From positions 1 to 64,000 of the forward strand of contig NZ_BOOW01000018.1 of assembly GCF_016863435.1 (NCBI RefSeq): DNA of 64,000 nucleotides, given 5' to 3'. This DNA is from Sinosporangium siamense. GTDB taxonomy: Bacteria > Actinomycetota > Actinomycetes > Streptosporangiales > Streptosporangiaceae. Positions 27,801 through 34,894 of this stretch are shown here, piece after piece. The translations under genes and the position numbers were made by a program. Positions within the stretch are counted from its first letter, which is position 1, and the number at the start of each line of letters is the position of its first letter. The notes under the pieces are model-generated. The model saw nothing but the letters and a program-made list of their open reading frames with translations, ran no database searches and was not told the origin of the DNA.

Positions 27801-29391
27801 TTTCGCGATCGATTACAACGACCGCGGGCTCATGACAAGGGTGCTCAAGGGAGCGACTCAGCAAGGTGCCTACTCCTATGACGGGGTGGGCAACCTTCTG
27901 CAGCGCGTTGATGCCGCCGGAACGGCCAACTTCACCTGGGATACCGCCGACCGTCTCGCGACGGCGACCGACCCAGTCGTCAACCGCACCCTCACCTATG
28001 GCTACGACACGGCCAACCAAATGACGTCGGTGACCGCTACCGGCCAGGCCAGCCAGCAGACGTTCGCTTACGACGATATGGGTCGGCGCACCAGCCACAC
28101 GGTGAAGCGCGGCAACGGTGTCCAGCTCGCAAAGATCACTTACGGGTGGGACAAGGACGACAACCTCACCTCCAAGACCACTGTGAGCCTGGCAGGCGCA
28201 GGCGCCAACACTTATGCGTACGACAAGGCAGGGCGCCTGACCTCTTGGACGGATCCCGCCAACACCACCACTGCCTACGAGTGGGATGCCGCCGGCAACC
28301 GCACAAAGGCCGGGAACACAGTCTTCACCTACGACGAACGCAACCGCCTCACCTCCGGCGGTGGTACCGACTACACCTACACTCCCCGCGGCACGGTAAA
28401 TGGCGAGACCACCAATGGGACCACCAAGAATCTGGTGTTCGACGCGTTCGACCAGTTGACCAGCGACGGCACCACCACCTATGCCTATGACGCGCTCAAC
28501 CGAGTCAGCTCCCGCACCGAAGGTGGTTCCGTTCAGCACTTCACCTACAGCGGTCTGGCTAACGACCTAGCCGCCGTCACCGACGCCGGCGGCGCGGTGC
28601 AGGCGAAGTACAGCCGTGACTCCGCAGGGCAGTTGCTGGGCCTGCAGGAAGGCGGTGGCGCTGCGGTCGCCGCCGCGAACGACCTGCGTGGAGACCTGGT
28701 GGCGACCTTCTCCTCCACCGCGGTTGTCGACTCCTTCGCCTACAACCCGTTCGGCGAGGTGGTCGCAGAGAGCGGAACGCGGAAGAACATCGGCTATCAG
28801 GGGGAATACACCGACCCGGCCTCCGGCAAGGTCAACATGGCGGCGCGCTGGTATCGGCCCGGCACCGGAGGGTTCGTCTCCCGGGACACCATGACCCTTG
28901 ATCCCGCCCCCAGCGTTCAGGCCAACCGCTACACGTACGCCAACGCATCCCCGCTCACGAATGTCGACCCAACCGGAAATTACGCGCTCGAGGTGGTCAA
29001 CTCCTCCTACACCTCTCCCCCTGGATCCCAATCCAGCCCGAAGCCGACCTCGTGCCAGTACTGCATGAACTGGGGGAAAGAGTGGGAGGTGGATACCGGT
29101 GGAATGCCGCCGTGGTGGTACATGAACAACGACCTCCAATATGTGAATCATCATGATGCTGAAGCGGTCCGCTGGAATCCCATCATGTCCGATGAGGAGG
29201 CCCGCGCCGCCGGAGTAATGCCCAATGGCCGGGAGTCGGAGATAGATGGCTACTGGAAGCTGGATAAAAACGCACGAGAGCTTCATTTAGGGCTGTATGA
29301 GTCGGGAATGTTTGCGAGCATTAAGACGCCTATATGTGTAAAACAGAGGCGTGCAACCTGTAAGGACTATCCTTTCCTCATCATATGCTGA
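21868..29391 (+). CDS. Giant secreted RHS/YD-repeat protein (WapA-like)
   Basis: 2507 residues. In order: hydrophobic signal core (1-26); a chitin-binding CBM5/12-like patch (~138-180, YSQWSEWYQYANGDYVTY); a DUF6531-like start of the RHS shell (~320-370, SVVRSYNSMDPRRTGMFG); YD repeats; a LamG-type domain (~529-741, YWRLNETTG ... LDEVAVYDRPL); more YD repeats; a second LamG (~1427-1630); YD repeats; and the RHS core block ending YTYANASPLTNVDPTG (~2292-2371). After DPTG comes a unique 136-residue tail with CQYC and a Cys-rich end. Such proteins encapsulate a C-terminal toxin and deliver it to neighbouring cells. The stop overlaps the next ORF (ATGCTGA). Confidence 0.88.
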   Translation: MSWPAVTVFVLTVPGLMQISAQPVWAEPRSAPQPTLEQIRAMMPQQLTGTAAGRPHLVDSSATRAQVASGDKEGNRIKAPKRPKNSLPVEGRFIDENAVARRLVPGSGLVVPEGVHRSERPNEISGKGRPIVQNEPVKKCRDYSQWSEWYQYANGDYVTYNSRIWQAYQANSNFGPPGVTGPWLDRGECVIGAPPTAVAVKPDDEALISSLTPTLRADSPPTGHWSTTFAFKFTVCDNQSMTGSSCVSSNFDEPFWTVPAGHLKWAKEYWWTATVRESIDGLTNTTAKRSFTTGVRQPTITSKLSARGANGQEFHPLAGNYTTSFTDAVVNTVGPPLSVVRSYNSMDPRRTGMFGAGWSTRWDMHIRQQTLAGQPTLLVTYPDGREVRFADNGDGTFQPPPGMHATLGTVTGGGWRLTDKSSTTIYHFDAQGRLSSATDRRGRSQTLTYDGNGKLVTVIGAGGRSLTFNWTGGQVTSVATNPVEGSPLTWTYEYTQGRLTKVCSPAAAPNCTLYDYGVGSTYRTTVLNEDPTGYWRLNETTGATASNLGSEGGTGDYWTGPISVAGALEGTPDTAVDMSDETIILPKGVLHRREKQISLELWFKTTASGVVVAPGGDGDFSGTQQGSALYVGLDGKLRGSWNESATPITSAAPVNNGQWHHAVLTGAASDQKLYLDGALVGSLNAPVEIPDDFVTLGYGMALPGHSPSVPGTSGTRTAFPFTGHLDEVAVYDRPLSLAEVQQHYDARLAVPHLMTKITLPSGRTWAENTYDPATDRVKTHTDQHGGVWQVGVPAYTAATGRSTVIVKDPRNKNLTYEYDAWRGNRLIREIDQLGRATGYAYDTGGFISRITDRNGLQTRQTFDKRGNLLTKLDCDPAVTGSCQAIPHRYTYHLNATDEFDPRNDQVITHRDPRSTSATDNTYATTWEYNQYGEQIKQTFPATSDFPNGRSSTTTYTDGTEPAEGGGQTLAGLVKTNTDPKGNAVSYKYTSAGDLAEETTATGLILRHEYDTLGRATAKTEVSQANPTGVRTTYTYSPLGQLLTQTAPGVLNEVSRVTHTAETRHTYNPDGLTLTTSVVDLTGGNPERKITYTYDPRGRLETETDPEGGVVSHTWDTTGAHTSSTDQLGNKTVFAYTFRGELASKTLKNWTGSPVAPQAPADLVLESYAYDFGGRLASTTNAVGRITAKTYFPDDKVATVKAVNARTNAATTGRDIPLEANTYDAAGNLIMQVTGNGRTTTNYVYDAANRLTTKTVDPNGLARATSFTYDANGNVTRETKSAAGTSRTESVEYAYSPGDQQTRQTVENGAQDLETTWTRDDRGLVTAMTSPRGNLPGATGFKTEYTYDKVGRLVADTAPEVQVERHGAASASRPVTMHGYDNAGSKTHVVDAEGRTSTTNYDRLGRTTSTVGATYFAPLGNAPAPLTGAVAHWKIDEGTGTALADTIGSRTATLSGSTAWVPGRAGSGVQFGSNTHAVTAAPVLTTNASYTVSAWVRLTHGDLNATVSQDGATRSAFQLAYSAADGKWRLATYDTDSATAVEKSAVSNRRAKLNDWTHLVGVYDAATGHIRLYENGEQVASNAVTATFNAAGGFLIGSSKQNGAYEHSFRGDLDEVQAYGRALTDQEIRSLSGITPKVSYLYDAAGRETKRTDARGSSWTTEYDALGNRVRITEPGPNGQPGGQRVSEYNTLGEQTGAVDPTGARTGATYDDLGRMVTSTSVEREPTLSTLVTRFEYNDAGNKTKEIRPGSRTTLYQVNAVGEVTSETNPLSNATQFVYDLVGRSTKVTNPLGNATVTEYDLAGRKTAVKDLNSTGAVLRETSTSYDADGNPVAETSAEGHMVDRTFDALGRMTQLVEPVTATQSITTTFGYDTAGNRTRTTDGRGNVIWTAYNSLGMVETVTEPATTAYPNLADRTWTSVYDAGGNAVTTAAPGGVRIDRTFDHLGNLTRQTGTGAETATAERTFGYDLAGRPTSIGDFAIDYNDRGLMTRVLKGATQQGAYSYDGVGNLLQRVDAAGTANFTWDTADRLATATDPVVNRTLTYGYDTANQMTSVTATGQASQQTFAYDDMGRRTSHTVKRGNGVQLAKITYGWDKDDNLTSKTTVSLAGAGANTYAYDKAGRLTSWTDPANTTTAYEWDAAGNRTKAGNTVFTYDERNRLTSGGGTDYTYTPRGTVNGETTNGTTKNLVFDAFDQLTSDGTTTYAYDALNRVSSRTEGGSVQHFTYSGLANDLAAVTDAGGAVQAKYSRDSAGQLLGLQEGGGAAVAAANDLRGDLVATFSSTAVVDSFAYNPFGEVVAESGTRKNIGYQGEYTDPASGKVNMAARWYRPGTGGFVSRDTMTLDPAPSVQANRYTYANASPLTNVDPTGNYALEVVNSSYTSPPGSQSSPKPTSCQYCMNWGKEWEVDTGGMPPWWYMNNDLQYVNHHDAEAVRWNPIMSDEEARAAGVMPNGRESEIDGYWKLDKNARELHLGLYESGMFASIKTPICVKQRRATCKDYPFLIIC

Positions 29392-29972
29392 AGTATGCCA
29401 AGGAGATCGCGGATGCGGCGAAGCGGTTTGGGGTTAACAAATATGCGTTGACCGCAACCATGTTGTATGAGAACCAGTTCACACATTTCGAGGTGAAGTA
29501 TGGGAAGGCGGTGTGGCTGGCTTCCTTCCTGGCCAATGCGGCTACTTTGAAGCCGCAGAACGCTTCGGTCGGGGTCTCGCAATTGGAGATATATAGAGTG
29601 AAGCAGTTGATGAATGACAGGGATCTGAAGAAGCACTTCACTGCAAAAGAGCGAAGTATGTCCACAGTGCAGATCTATAATAGATTGACCCAGGATCCCG
29701 AGTACTCGATCAAGATGGCTGCTGCTCGAATGACATATGTCAAGAGGGAATTCGGGCTAGATGACTGGATGGCGACGATCGCTTATTGTGGGTGCGCTAG
29801 TAGCAATAGAGCAAATTTCCGCCGGTGGGTTGCCAGTGGATATCAATCTGCATTCGCTCCGAGCAAGGAGGCGCAAAAGCGATACAATAAAATGTTTGCA
29901 AAAAACGGCATAAGTGGGCGGGCGTTCGAGTATTGGAATTGCGTGGATAATAAGTGCTGGTGGCTGACATGA
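29385..29972 (+). CDS. Lysozyme/SLT-like domain protein, likely RHS effector
   Basis: 195 residues. The layout resembles soluble lytic transglycosylases: a helix ending in a Glu (ALTATMLYEN, candidate catalytic E29), ASVGVSQLEIYRVKQL in place of the usual GxxQ(I/L) motif, DPEYSIKMAAARMTYVKREFG, and MATIAYCGCAS in place of AYNAG. It would cleave peptidoglycan. It has no signal peptide of its own and starts inside the RHS stop in the -1 frame, so it is either translationally coupled or the displaced C-terminal toxin domain of the RHS protein. AT-richer than its surroundings. Family match is by pattern only. Confidence 0.65.
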   Translation: MLKYAKEIADAAKRFGVNKYALTATMLYENQFTHFEVKYGKAVWLASFLANAATLKPQNASVGVSQLEIYRVKQLMNDRDLKKHFTAKERSMSTVQIYNRLTQDPEYSIKMAAARMTYVKREFGLDDWMATIAYCGCASSNRANFRRWVASGYQSAFAPSKEAQKRYNKMFAKNGISGRAFEYWNCVDNKCWWLT

Positions 29973-30499
29973 AAGACGAATCCTGCGGTATTTATAAGAG
30001 CGGAGAGCGGCGCCGTCGATTCATGTATCGTTCGGGATGTGTGATATTGAGTTTGTCTCTGGGGGTGGCTCTCGCTTCATGTGGAAGGGAGGAGCACTTC
30101 GATCCAGCTGCAGTAGCTGACGTTAGGTCGATCGGTAAAGTGCTATCTGAAGCGAATAGCGAATGGTATTCGGGAGACAATTGGTGGCCACCGCTAAGGT
30201 CCTTTGGTCGCGTGCTCGTGCTGGATGTGGGAGTAGTTGAACCCCGAGGCGCTATTGAAAAGGCTCGCAAGCTGTTGCTAGAACGCGGATGGAAAATCGA
30301 TTTGCCGGTCAAAGGCGAAGAACTCTATATGAGCTCCAGAGGGCGGCAGGGGGCCGAGCTGCTCATTTTTAGCGTGAGATCTTATGTTCAGGAATGGGGC
30401 CTGGAGAGTTTGGAAGCGCCAAGCGAAGTGAAGGCAATCAAAGAGGCGCGACAAATGTCCTCCTCGGACGGTCTTCTGCTAGTCCACGTTCAGCCTTGA
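29969..30499 (+). CDS. Small lipoprotein, candidate immunity protein
   Basis: 176 residues from the ATG that overlaps the preceding stop (ATGA). A lipoprotein signal is plain from the internal Met at 30023: MYRSGCVILSLSLGVALASC, lipobox LASC. The mature part (~140 residues) matches no known family. Location on the outer face of the membrane fits protection against a cell-wall hydrolase, and the position immediately after the SLT-like gene is that of an immunity gene. AT-rich like its neighbour. The real start may be 30023, which gives a normal 20-residue signal peptide. Confidence 0.65.
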   Translation: MKDESCGIYKSGERRRRFMYRSGCVILSLSLGVALASCGREEHFDPAAVADVRSIGKVLSEANSEWYSGDNWWPPLRSFGRVLVLDVGVVEPRGAIEKARKLLLERGWKIDLPVKGEELYMSSRGRQGAELLIFSVRSYVQEWGLESLEAPSEVKAIKEARQMSSSDGLLLVHVQP

Positions 30500-30804
30500 A
30501 GCTTTGTCCCTTAGCCTCGGGCTTTCGGGATGGGTTTCGGAGAACTTGATCGTTTGCATGAGAAAAATGCCCTTCAACTGGGAAAGTCGGGTTTGTCCAA
30601 GGTTCCGTCCAAACCTCCTGGCCGCCGTGAACTGCATTGCTAGATCTAGCGTCCATCGTCTCAGAAATCCCGCCTTGCGGCGTGGGGGGACGCGCTTCAT
30701 CCGCTGAAATGGCTTTCGGGTTGGGATTGGGGTTTGGGGCTGATGATCTGGCTTGTGGCGCGCGGCAATGCTTGGTGAGGTGGGTGAGCATGCCAAGGAA
30801 GTCT
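30500..30804. other. Gene-free stretch after the toxin-like locus
   Basis: About 300 bases with no supported gene. Both strands have short open frames without ribosome sites or recognisable motifs, which may be debris of old toxin cassettes. No clear terminator was found. Confidence 0.4.
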
Positions 30805-30822
30805 TGCAAAGAGATCTTTGCA
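30805..30822. promoter_or_regulatory. Palindromic operator of the ArsR-type gene
   Basis: TGCAAAGA-GA-TCTTTGCA is a perfect palindrome with 8-base arms, ending 16 bases before the regulator start codon. ArsR-family repressors bind such dyads over their own promoters, so self-repression of the regulator/MFS operon is the likely role. Confidence 0.65.
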
Positions 30823-30838
30823 TGCTTACCATGCGGGC

Positions 30839-31426
30839 ATGGAGGAGATCTATCACGTCACGGATCCGCGCACGCTCAAGGCGGTGAGTCATCCGCTCAG
30901 GGTGCGGATGTTGGGGTTGTTGCGGGCGGAGGGGCCGGCTACCGCTTCGGAGTTGGGGCGGCTGGTTGGGGAGAGTTCGGGGGCTACCAGCTATCACCTG
31001 CGGGAGCTGGCGAAGTACGGGTTCATTGAGGATGATCCGGGGCCGCGGGTGGGGCGGGAGCGGCGGTGGCGGGCGGTGCATCGGTATACGTCGTGGAGTG
31101 TGGCGGAGTTAGGGGAGACGCCGGAGGGGCGGGCGGCGGTTCGGGCTATGCGGGGGCGGCAGCTTGAGGGGCTTGTGAGGGATTTTGAGGTTTGGAGGGA
31201 GGGGGTGGAGGAGGCGGGAGCGCTATGGGATGAGGCTTTGGGGATGTCGGATTCGGTGGTGGAGTTGTCGGCCGAGGGGGTGCGGCGGTTGGGGGAGAGG
31301 CTTTGGGAGGTTTTGGGGGAGGTGATTGCGGAGGATGTAGAGAAGAAGGCGCGGGGGGAGACTAAGCAGGTGGGGGTTTATTTGGCGTTCTTGCCTTACT
31401 CGGGTGCTGAGGGGGAGGGGCGGTGA
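30839..31426 (+). CDS. ArsR/HTH-20-type transcriptional regulator
   Basis: 195 residues. The winged helix occupies ~8-85: DPRTLKAVSHPLRVRMLGLLR, then the recognition region SELGRLVGESSGATSYHLRELAKYGFIED. The C-terminal half is helical and charged, probably for dimerisation or ligand sensing; no metal-site CxC motif is present, so a metal sensor is unlikely. Its last four bases overlap the MFS start (GTGA), so both are one operon. The regulator probably controls export of the MFS substrate. Codon use is unusually rich in G at third positions. The start has no clear ribosome site. Confidence 0.85.
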   Translation: MEEIYHVTDPRTLKAVSHPLRVRMLGLLRAEGPATASELGRLVGESSGATSYHLRELAKYGFIEDDPGPRVGRERRWRAVHRYTSWSVAELGETPEGRAAVRAMRGRQLEGLVRDFEVWREGVEEAGALWDEALGMSDSVVELSAEGVRRLGERLWEVLGEVIAEDVEKKARGETKQVGVYLAFLPYSGAEGEGR

Positions 31427-32718
31427 GTGTTACCGGGCGCTATTTGCTGGTTAGTTTTCTTACCTGGTTGTCGCCTGGGTTGACGGTGGCGGCGATGGTT
31501 CTGCTTATGGGGGCTCGAGGGCAGAGTATTGCGGTTATCGGGGGGCTGCTGGCGGTTTATTCAGTGGTTGTTATCGTGCTCGAGCTGCCTACTGGGGGGT
31601 TGGCGGATGTTTGGGGGCGGCGGGTGGTGTTGGCGGCGGCTGCGGGGTTTGGGGCAGCTGGGGCGTTGGTTATGGCGTTTGCTTCGTCGTTTTGGGGGTT
31701 CTTGGGGGCGATGGTTTTTATGGGGGTGGGGCGGGCGCTTTCCAGTGGGCCTGCCGAGGCTTGGTTTGTGGATGCCTTGCAGGCGGAGAAGGGGGAGGGG
31801 GTGGATTTGCGGCCGGGGTTGGCTCGGGGGCGGACGATGGATGCCGTGGGTGTTTGTTTGGGGACGTTGGTTGGGGGGACTGTGCCGCTGTTCGTGCCCC
31901 GGGAGGCTTCCGTGGCTTTGGCGGTGCCCATGGTTTTGGGGGCGGCGGCTTCGGGGGTTTTGCTGGTTGTGGCGTTGATGGTGATGACGGAGGCTCGGCG
32001 GGAGCGGGCCAAGTTTGGGGAGGTTATGCGGGCTGTGCCGTACACGGTGGGGATGGGGGTGCGGCTGGCTGGGGTTGATGGGGTTTTGCGGAGGTTGATG
32101 GGGGTGAAGGTGGCGATTGGGGTTGTGTTGGGTGGGGTGGAGCTTCTTACGCCTGGGATGGTGCTTCAGCTCACTGGGCGGCCCACTCTGGCCGGCACGG
32201 TTTATGCGGTGATCGCGGCGCTTGGGTTTGTGGGGAGTGGTTTGGGGAGTTTTGTGACGCCGTGGGCCGCGAGGAGGGTGGGGGGTTCTCGGCAAGGAGT
32301 GCGGGGGGCTGTTGTTGGGGGTTTGGGGGCTTGTCTGGGCATTGGTGGTGTGGCGGCCGCCGGGGTTTTGGGGGAGGTGGCGGGGCTTGTCGCAGCCGCC
32401 CTGGCGTACGTGGTGTTGTTTGCGGGGCTGGCCATGCTTCAGGTGTTGTGTGCGGAGATGTTGCACCATCGGGTCACCTCTGGGGAGAGGGCGACCGTGA
32501 TGTCCGCTCAATCGCTCTCGCTGCAGGTTGGTGGGGTGTGCGCAAGTGTGGCCCTCGGTGCGCTCGCGGCCGGAGTCGGTACGGCAGGAGCCTTCTTGGC
32601 GTCCACCTCGGTGATGTGCTTGTCGCTGCTTCTCTTCGTTCGGGTTCCGTTCAGCCGCGGCCGTGAGGGGCATCCCAGTCCAGGGCAGGTCCCACTGGCA
32701 CAACCTGGCTCGGATTGA
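31423..32718 (+). CDS. MFS transporter
   Basis: 431 residues with about 12 hydrophobic segments. The MFS loop motif appears as GGLADVWGRRVV after helix 2. The protein probably exports a drug-like compound, by analogy with ArsR/MFS pairs, but the substrate is unknown. The GTG start overlaps the regulator stop. The last 68 bases overlap the convergent gene at 32651, so the two mRNAs are antisense to each other at their ends. The coding strand is extremely G-rich (runs of GGGG, Gly mostly GGG), unlike most genes in the window. Confidence 0.85.
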   Translation: MSVTGRYLLVSFLTWLSPGLTVAAMVLLMGARGQSIAVIGGLLAVYSVVVIVLELPTGGLADVWGRRVVLAAAAGFGAAGALVMAFASSFWGFLGAMVFMGVGRALSSGPAEAWFVDALQAEKGEGVDLRPGLARGRTMDAVGVCLGTLVGGTVPLFVPREASVALAVPMVLGAAASGVLLVVALMVMTEARRERAKFGEVMRAVPYTVGMGVRLAGVDGVLRRLMGVKVAIGVVLGGVELLTPGMVLQLTGRPTLAGTVYAVIAALGFVGSGLGSFVTPWAARRVGGSRQGVRGAVVGGLGACLGIGGVAAAGVLGEVAGLVAAALAYVVLFAGLAMLQVLCAEMLHHRVTSGERATVMSAQSLSLQVGGVCASVALGALAAGVGTAGAFLASTSVMCLSLLLFVRVPFSRGREGHPSPGQVPLAQPGSD

Positions 32719-33568
32719 CGTTCGTCTGCGTGATGAAGTAATGCCGTTTGATCTGGTCGAAGTCGGTTGTGTTGTGGAACGCCGGGCGTTGGTAGAGGTC
32801 GCGGGCGTAGGCCCAGAGGGCTGGATAGTCGGTGAGGCGGCGGATTGAGCACTTGAAGTGGGAGTAGTAGACCGGGTCGAACCTCGCCAAGGTGGTGTAG
32901 AGCCTCACGTCGCTGTCGGTCAGTTGGTCGCCGTGGAGGAAGCGGTGGGTGGTTAGGCGTTCTTCCAGCCTGTCCAGGGTGGTGAAGACGCGTGTGACGG
33001 CGTCCTCGTACTTCTGTTGGTTCCTGCTGAAGCCTGCTTCGTAGACGGCGTTGTTGATGCCGCCGTAGAGCCAGTCGTTCATGGCGTCGATGTCGCGGCG
33101 GAGTCTCGACGGGTACAGGTCGGGGGAGCCGGCGGCGTGCCAGGGGGCGAAGGCGGTTTCCAGGGTGATCGTGAGTTGTGGGTAGTCGTTGGTGACCAGG
33201 CGTTCGGTCTGGGTGTCCCAGATGCAGGGGACCGTGTAGCGGCCGAAATACTCCGGGTCGGTCGCGTGGTAGAGCTCCGACAAGTAGGAGGCGCCGGTGA
33301 CGGGGTCGCGGTCGCCGGGGGAGAGGGTGAATCGCCAGCCTTTGTCGTCGCGGATGGGGTCGACGACGGTCAGGCCGATGATGTCCTCCAGGCCGAGGAG
33401 CTGCCGGACGATCAGCGAGCGTTGTGCCCAGGGGCAGGCATATGAGGCGTAGAGGTGATAACGCCCGGGGCCTGGCGGGTAGGGGCTGTCGGGTTCGATG
33501 CGGTTGGTGAACCGGTTGGGTTGACGGACGAAACGCCCGTCTCCGGAGATCTCGCGTCCCAGCTTCAT
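32651..33568 (-). CDS. Glutathionyl-hydroquinone reductase-type thioltransferase
   Basis: 305 residues. The catalytic motif YASYACPWAQRS contains the CPWA signature of the Xi-class/EcM4-YqjG family, followed by the DPIRDDKGWRF region, VPCIWD near residue 115, and a helical C-terminal GST domain (NNAVYEAGF..., GDQLTDSDVRLYTTL). The family reduces S-thiol conjugates of quinols. Actinomycetes mostly use mycothiol, so the true thiol partner here is uncertain. The 3' end overlaps the MFS gene. Confidence 0.87.
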   Translation of the reverse strand: MKLGREISGDGRFVRQPNRFTNRIEPDSPYPPGPGRYHLYASYACPWAQRSLIVRQLLGLEDIIGLTVVDPIRDDKGWRFTLSPGDRDPVTGASYLSELYHATDPEYFGRYTVPCIWDTQTERLVTNDYPQLTITLETAFAPWHAAGSPDLYPSRLRRDIDAMNDWLYGGINNAVYEAGFSRNQQKYEDAVTRVFTTLDRLEERLTTHRFLHGDQLTDSDVRLYTTLARFDPVYYSHFKCSIRRLTDYPALWAYARDLYQRPAFHNTTDFDQIKRHYFITQTNVNPSQVVPVGPALDWDAPHGRG

Positions 33569-33675
33569 GCTTCCACGCTACGACGCCCGACTAGACGATG
33601 CCCGATTAGAACAAGGTTCGGTCGAGAGGGCAGAATCAGTTTCGGTACCACGAACCCCCGTGAGAGGAGTGCCAG

Positions 33676-34752
33676 GTGGACAGCGCCCCGGCGAGGCCCG
33701 CAGGTGTGACCCCGGCTAACGAGCAGCAGCGTACGGCGTGGCGGGCGGGAGGTTTTCCCGAGGTCGAGCGGGTGCGGCCGGGGATCTGGTCGATCCCGGT
33801 GCCGCTTCCGTTGGAGGCGATGCGCTATGTCCTCGTCTATGCCCTTGAGGTGCCCGGTGGGGTGGTGCTCGTGGACGCCGGGTGGGACACCGACGAGGCG
33901 TATACGGCGTTGTGCGATGGGCTGGCGACCGCCGGTTATGCGATCACCGATGTCAAGGGCGTGTTGGTGACGCATATCCACCACGATCACTACGGTCTCG
34001 CGGGGCGGGTCCGGGAGAGTTCCGGGGCCTGGGTGGGGTTGCATCCCGCCGATGCGGCGCTGCTTGACGGCGATCTCGACGATGATCGTCTGAATGCCGC
34101 CATCGCGCAGGAGCGCTCCTCCTTGGTGCGCGTGGGAGCGCCGCCGGAGGCTCTGGAGGGGTTGGCGGGCATGGCGAAGATGTTCCGGGAGTACATGTCC
34201 CTGCCGCGGCCCGATCGGCTGATCGAGGACGGTGAGCGTCTGGACCTGCGGGGGTGGAATTTGCAGGCGTTGTGGACTCCGGGCCATTCGCCGGGGCATC
34301 TGTGTTTTGTGGAGCCCGACCGGCGGCTGCTCTTCTCCGGCGACCACGTCTTGCCGAAGATCACTCCGATCGTGGCGGTGCATGCCCGGTCGACGGCGAA
34401 CCCCCTGGCGGACTATCTGGACTCGCTGGCCAAGGTGCGCGATATGGAGGTCGAGGAGGTGTTGCCGGCCCACGAGTATCGCTTCCTGGAATTGGCGGAT
34501 CGGGTCGACTATGTGATGGCGCATCACCATGAGCGGCTGGCCGAGATCGAGGCGGGGCTGGGGGAGCGGGACGGGGTGAGCTGCTGGGAGCTGGCCGGTG
34601 TGCTGACCTGGTCCCGGCCCTGGGAGGCGATCCGGGGGTTCATGCGCAGGGCCGCCTGTAATGAGACCTTGGCGCATCTGGTCTGGCTGGAGGCGCGGGG
34701 GCGGGTGGTCCGGGTGCCTGGGGAGCCTGACCTCTGGTACGTCAAGCGGTGA
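33676..34752 (+). CDS. MBL-fold metallo-hydrolase
   Basis: 358 residues. The metal-binding signature THIHHDHYGLAG (HxHxDH) is present, with a further His in TPGHSPGH, the Asp in LLFSGDHVLP, and a His in LPAHEYRF, so both zinc sites are complete. The C-terminal ~90 residues form a helical domain (HHHERLAEIEAGL...) typical of the glyoxalase II/RNase-like MBL subgroup. It hydrolyses an ester, thioester or similar bond; the substrate is unknown. GTG start with AGGAG 6 bases upstream. Confidence 0.85.
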   Translation: MDSAPARPAGVTPANEQQRTAWRAGGFPEVERVRPGIWSIPVPLPLEAMRYVLVYALEVPGGVVLVDAGWDTDEAYTALCDGLATAGYAITDVKGVLVTHIHHDHYGLAGRVRESSGAWVGLHPADAALLDGDLDDDRLNAAIAQERSSLVRVGAPPEALEGLAGMAKMFREYMSLPRPDRLIEDGERLDLRGWNLQALWTPGHSPGHLCFVEPDRRLLFSGDHVLPKITPIVAVHARSTANPLADYLDSLAKVRDMEVEEVLPAHEYRFLELADRVDYVMAHHHERLAEIEAGLGERDGVSCWELAGVLTWSRPWEAIRGFMRRAACNETLAHLVWLEARGRVVRVPGEPDLWYVKR

Positions 34753-34857
34753 GGGTTTCCACGCTAGTCGAGGGAGCCTGGTCTGCGGGGTGAGGGAGTG
34801 CTGGGAGGGGCGCTCCCGCTCCTCGTGAGAATTTTCATGTAAAACCAGTAGGAAATA

Positions 34858-34887
34858 TTGACTTAGTCCCATTTCGGTCCGTACTGT
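34858..34887 (+). promoter_or_regulatory. Promoter of the sulfur operon, leaderless
   Basis: TTGACT (34858-34863) and TACTGT (34882-34887) are separated by 18 bases. The A of the leader-peptide ATG lies 8 bases after the -10 box, where transcription should begin, so the leader peptide is predicted to be translated from a leaderless mRNA. Confidence 0.6.
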
Positions 34888-34894
34888 CGAATCC

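Noticed and set aside
21868-29391. Type VI secretion RHS effector
   Set aside because: No PAAR domain or T6SS genes, and the organism is Gram-positive in character; a Sec-type signal core indicates a WapA-like wall protein.
30839-31426. Metal-sensing ArsR repressor
   Set aside because: No CxC-type or His/Asp metal site is visible, and the partner is an MFS exporter rather than a metal pump.
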